Below are positions 7,112 through 7,354 of a DNA stretch of 7,354 nucleotides, one piece after another. How positions within the stretch are numbered: position 1 is the first letter of the stretch; every line of letters begins with the position of its first letter. Position numbers and translations under genes: made by a program. The notes beneath the pieces were generated by a model that saw nothing but the letters and a program-made list of their open reading frames with translations, was not told the DNA's origin and ran no database searches. Source of the stretch: an uncultured Nostocoides sp. (GTDB taxonomy: Bacteria > Actinomycetota > Actinomycetes > Actinomycetales > Dermatophilaceae); NCBI GenBank assembly GCA_936931335.1, contig CAKZIH010000396.1, positions 1 to 7,354 on the forward strand, read 5' to 3'.

Positions 7112-7354
7112 ATGAGCTACGACATCCTGGCGTTCGACCCCGCGGCCACGAGCGACGAGGACTTCCCGCAGTGGTGGGCGCAGCAGTCGGAGTGGGGGGA
7201 GTCCCACGGTTATGACGACGCGTCGATGACCACCCCGGCGCTCGCGGCCTTTTACGCCGAGCTGGTGCAGACCTTCCCCGATCTGAACGGATCGGGTGCC
7301 GCGAACGCGACGAATTCGGCGCGCGTCACCGACTATTCGATCGGCACCTCGCTA
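7112..7354 (+). CDS. Uncharacterised protein, 3' end outside window (partial)
   Basis: The frame is open from ATG 7112 to the edge, giving 81 residues that begin MSYDILAFDPAATSDEDF and continue with WWAQQSEWGESHGYDD, TPALAAFYAELVQTFPDLNG and VTDYSIGTSL. The composition is acidic and rich in Trp, Phe and Tyr, with no signal peptide or membrane helix. It resembles small soluble uncharacterised proteins starting MSYD that I have seen in several bacterial phyla; I cannot name a domain or function. TGAGG (7104-7108) gives a Shine-Dalgarno only three bases before the ATG. The start is 24 bases after the tRNA end, so the gene may be read through from the tRNA promoter. Codon use is like its neighbours. 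The frame is convincing; function is unknown. Confidence 0.75.
   Translation, partial: MSYDILAFDPAATSDEDFPQWWAQQSEWGESHGYDDASMTTPALAAFYAELVQTFPDLNGSGAANATNSARVTDYSIGTSL

Noticed and set aside
6892..7113. Minus-strand 73-residue frame across the tRNA
   Set aside because: It is the antisense of the tRNA and its spacer; phrases such as SRTRTGDDFKSSASA are the reverse translation of the tRNA itself, a common false gene.

Overview
The window is high-GC DNA (hand estimate about two thirds G+C) with the gene order eno, divIC/ftsB-like, DUF501, ppx. This block is a familiar conserved cluster of Actinomycetota; in Mycobacterium tuberculosis the corresponding run is Rv1023 to Rv1026. Several GTG starts, a tRNA gene without encoded CCA and near-total avoidance of TTA codons fit an actinobacterium. 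The genus cannot be fixed from the sequence; the genes look like chromosomal core with no integrase, transposase or CRISPR array.

Layout. Bases 1-903 (+) hold the 3' part of a membrane protein with a Ser/Thr-rich exported tail. It converges on a long minus-strand gene (908-3262) for a Tat-exported PhoD-like metallophosphatase; the two stop codons share one perfect 10-bp palindrome. A 175-bp divergent region (3263-3437) separates the phosphatase from a rightward run: enolase (3438-4718), a DivIC/FtsB-type septum protein (4725-5264), a DUF501 protein (5279-5905) and a Ppx/GppA exopolyphosphatase (5907-6857). Gaps of 6, 14 and 1 bases argue for one transcript. A 155-bp hairpin-rich spacer follows, then a tRNA gene (7013-7087) and the 5' part of an uncharacterised gene (7112 to the right edge).

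How they fit together. Enolase serves glycolysis, the septum protein serves cell division, and Ppx acts on polyphosphate and/or (p)ppGpp; co-transcription would couple central metabolism, division and the stringent/phosphate response. The divergent exported phosphatase would release phosphate outside the membrane, so the block has a phosphorus-metabolism flavour, but that link is inference.

The most unusual item is the tRNA. It has a UAA anticodon (would read the leucine codon UUA) but lacks the long variable arm expected of a leucine tRNA, and it carries G rather than A at the discriminator position. The only TTA codon I found in the window is in the membrane helix of the divIC-like gene. 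A short motif, GTATGC(C/G)G, also recurs nine times on both strands in different reading frames and gene contexts, well above a hand-estimated expectation.
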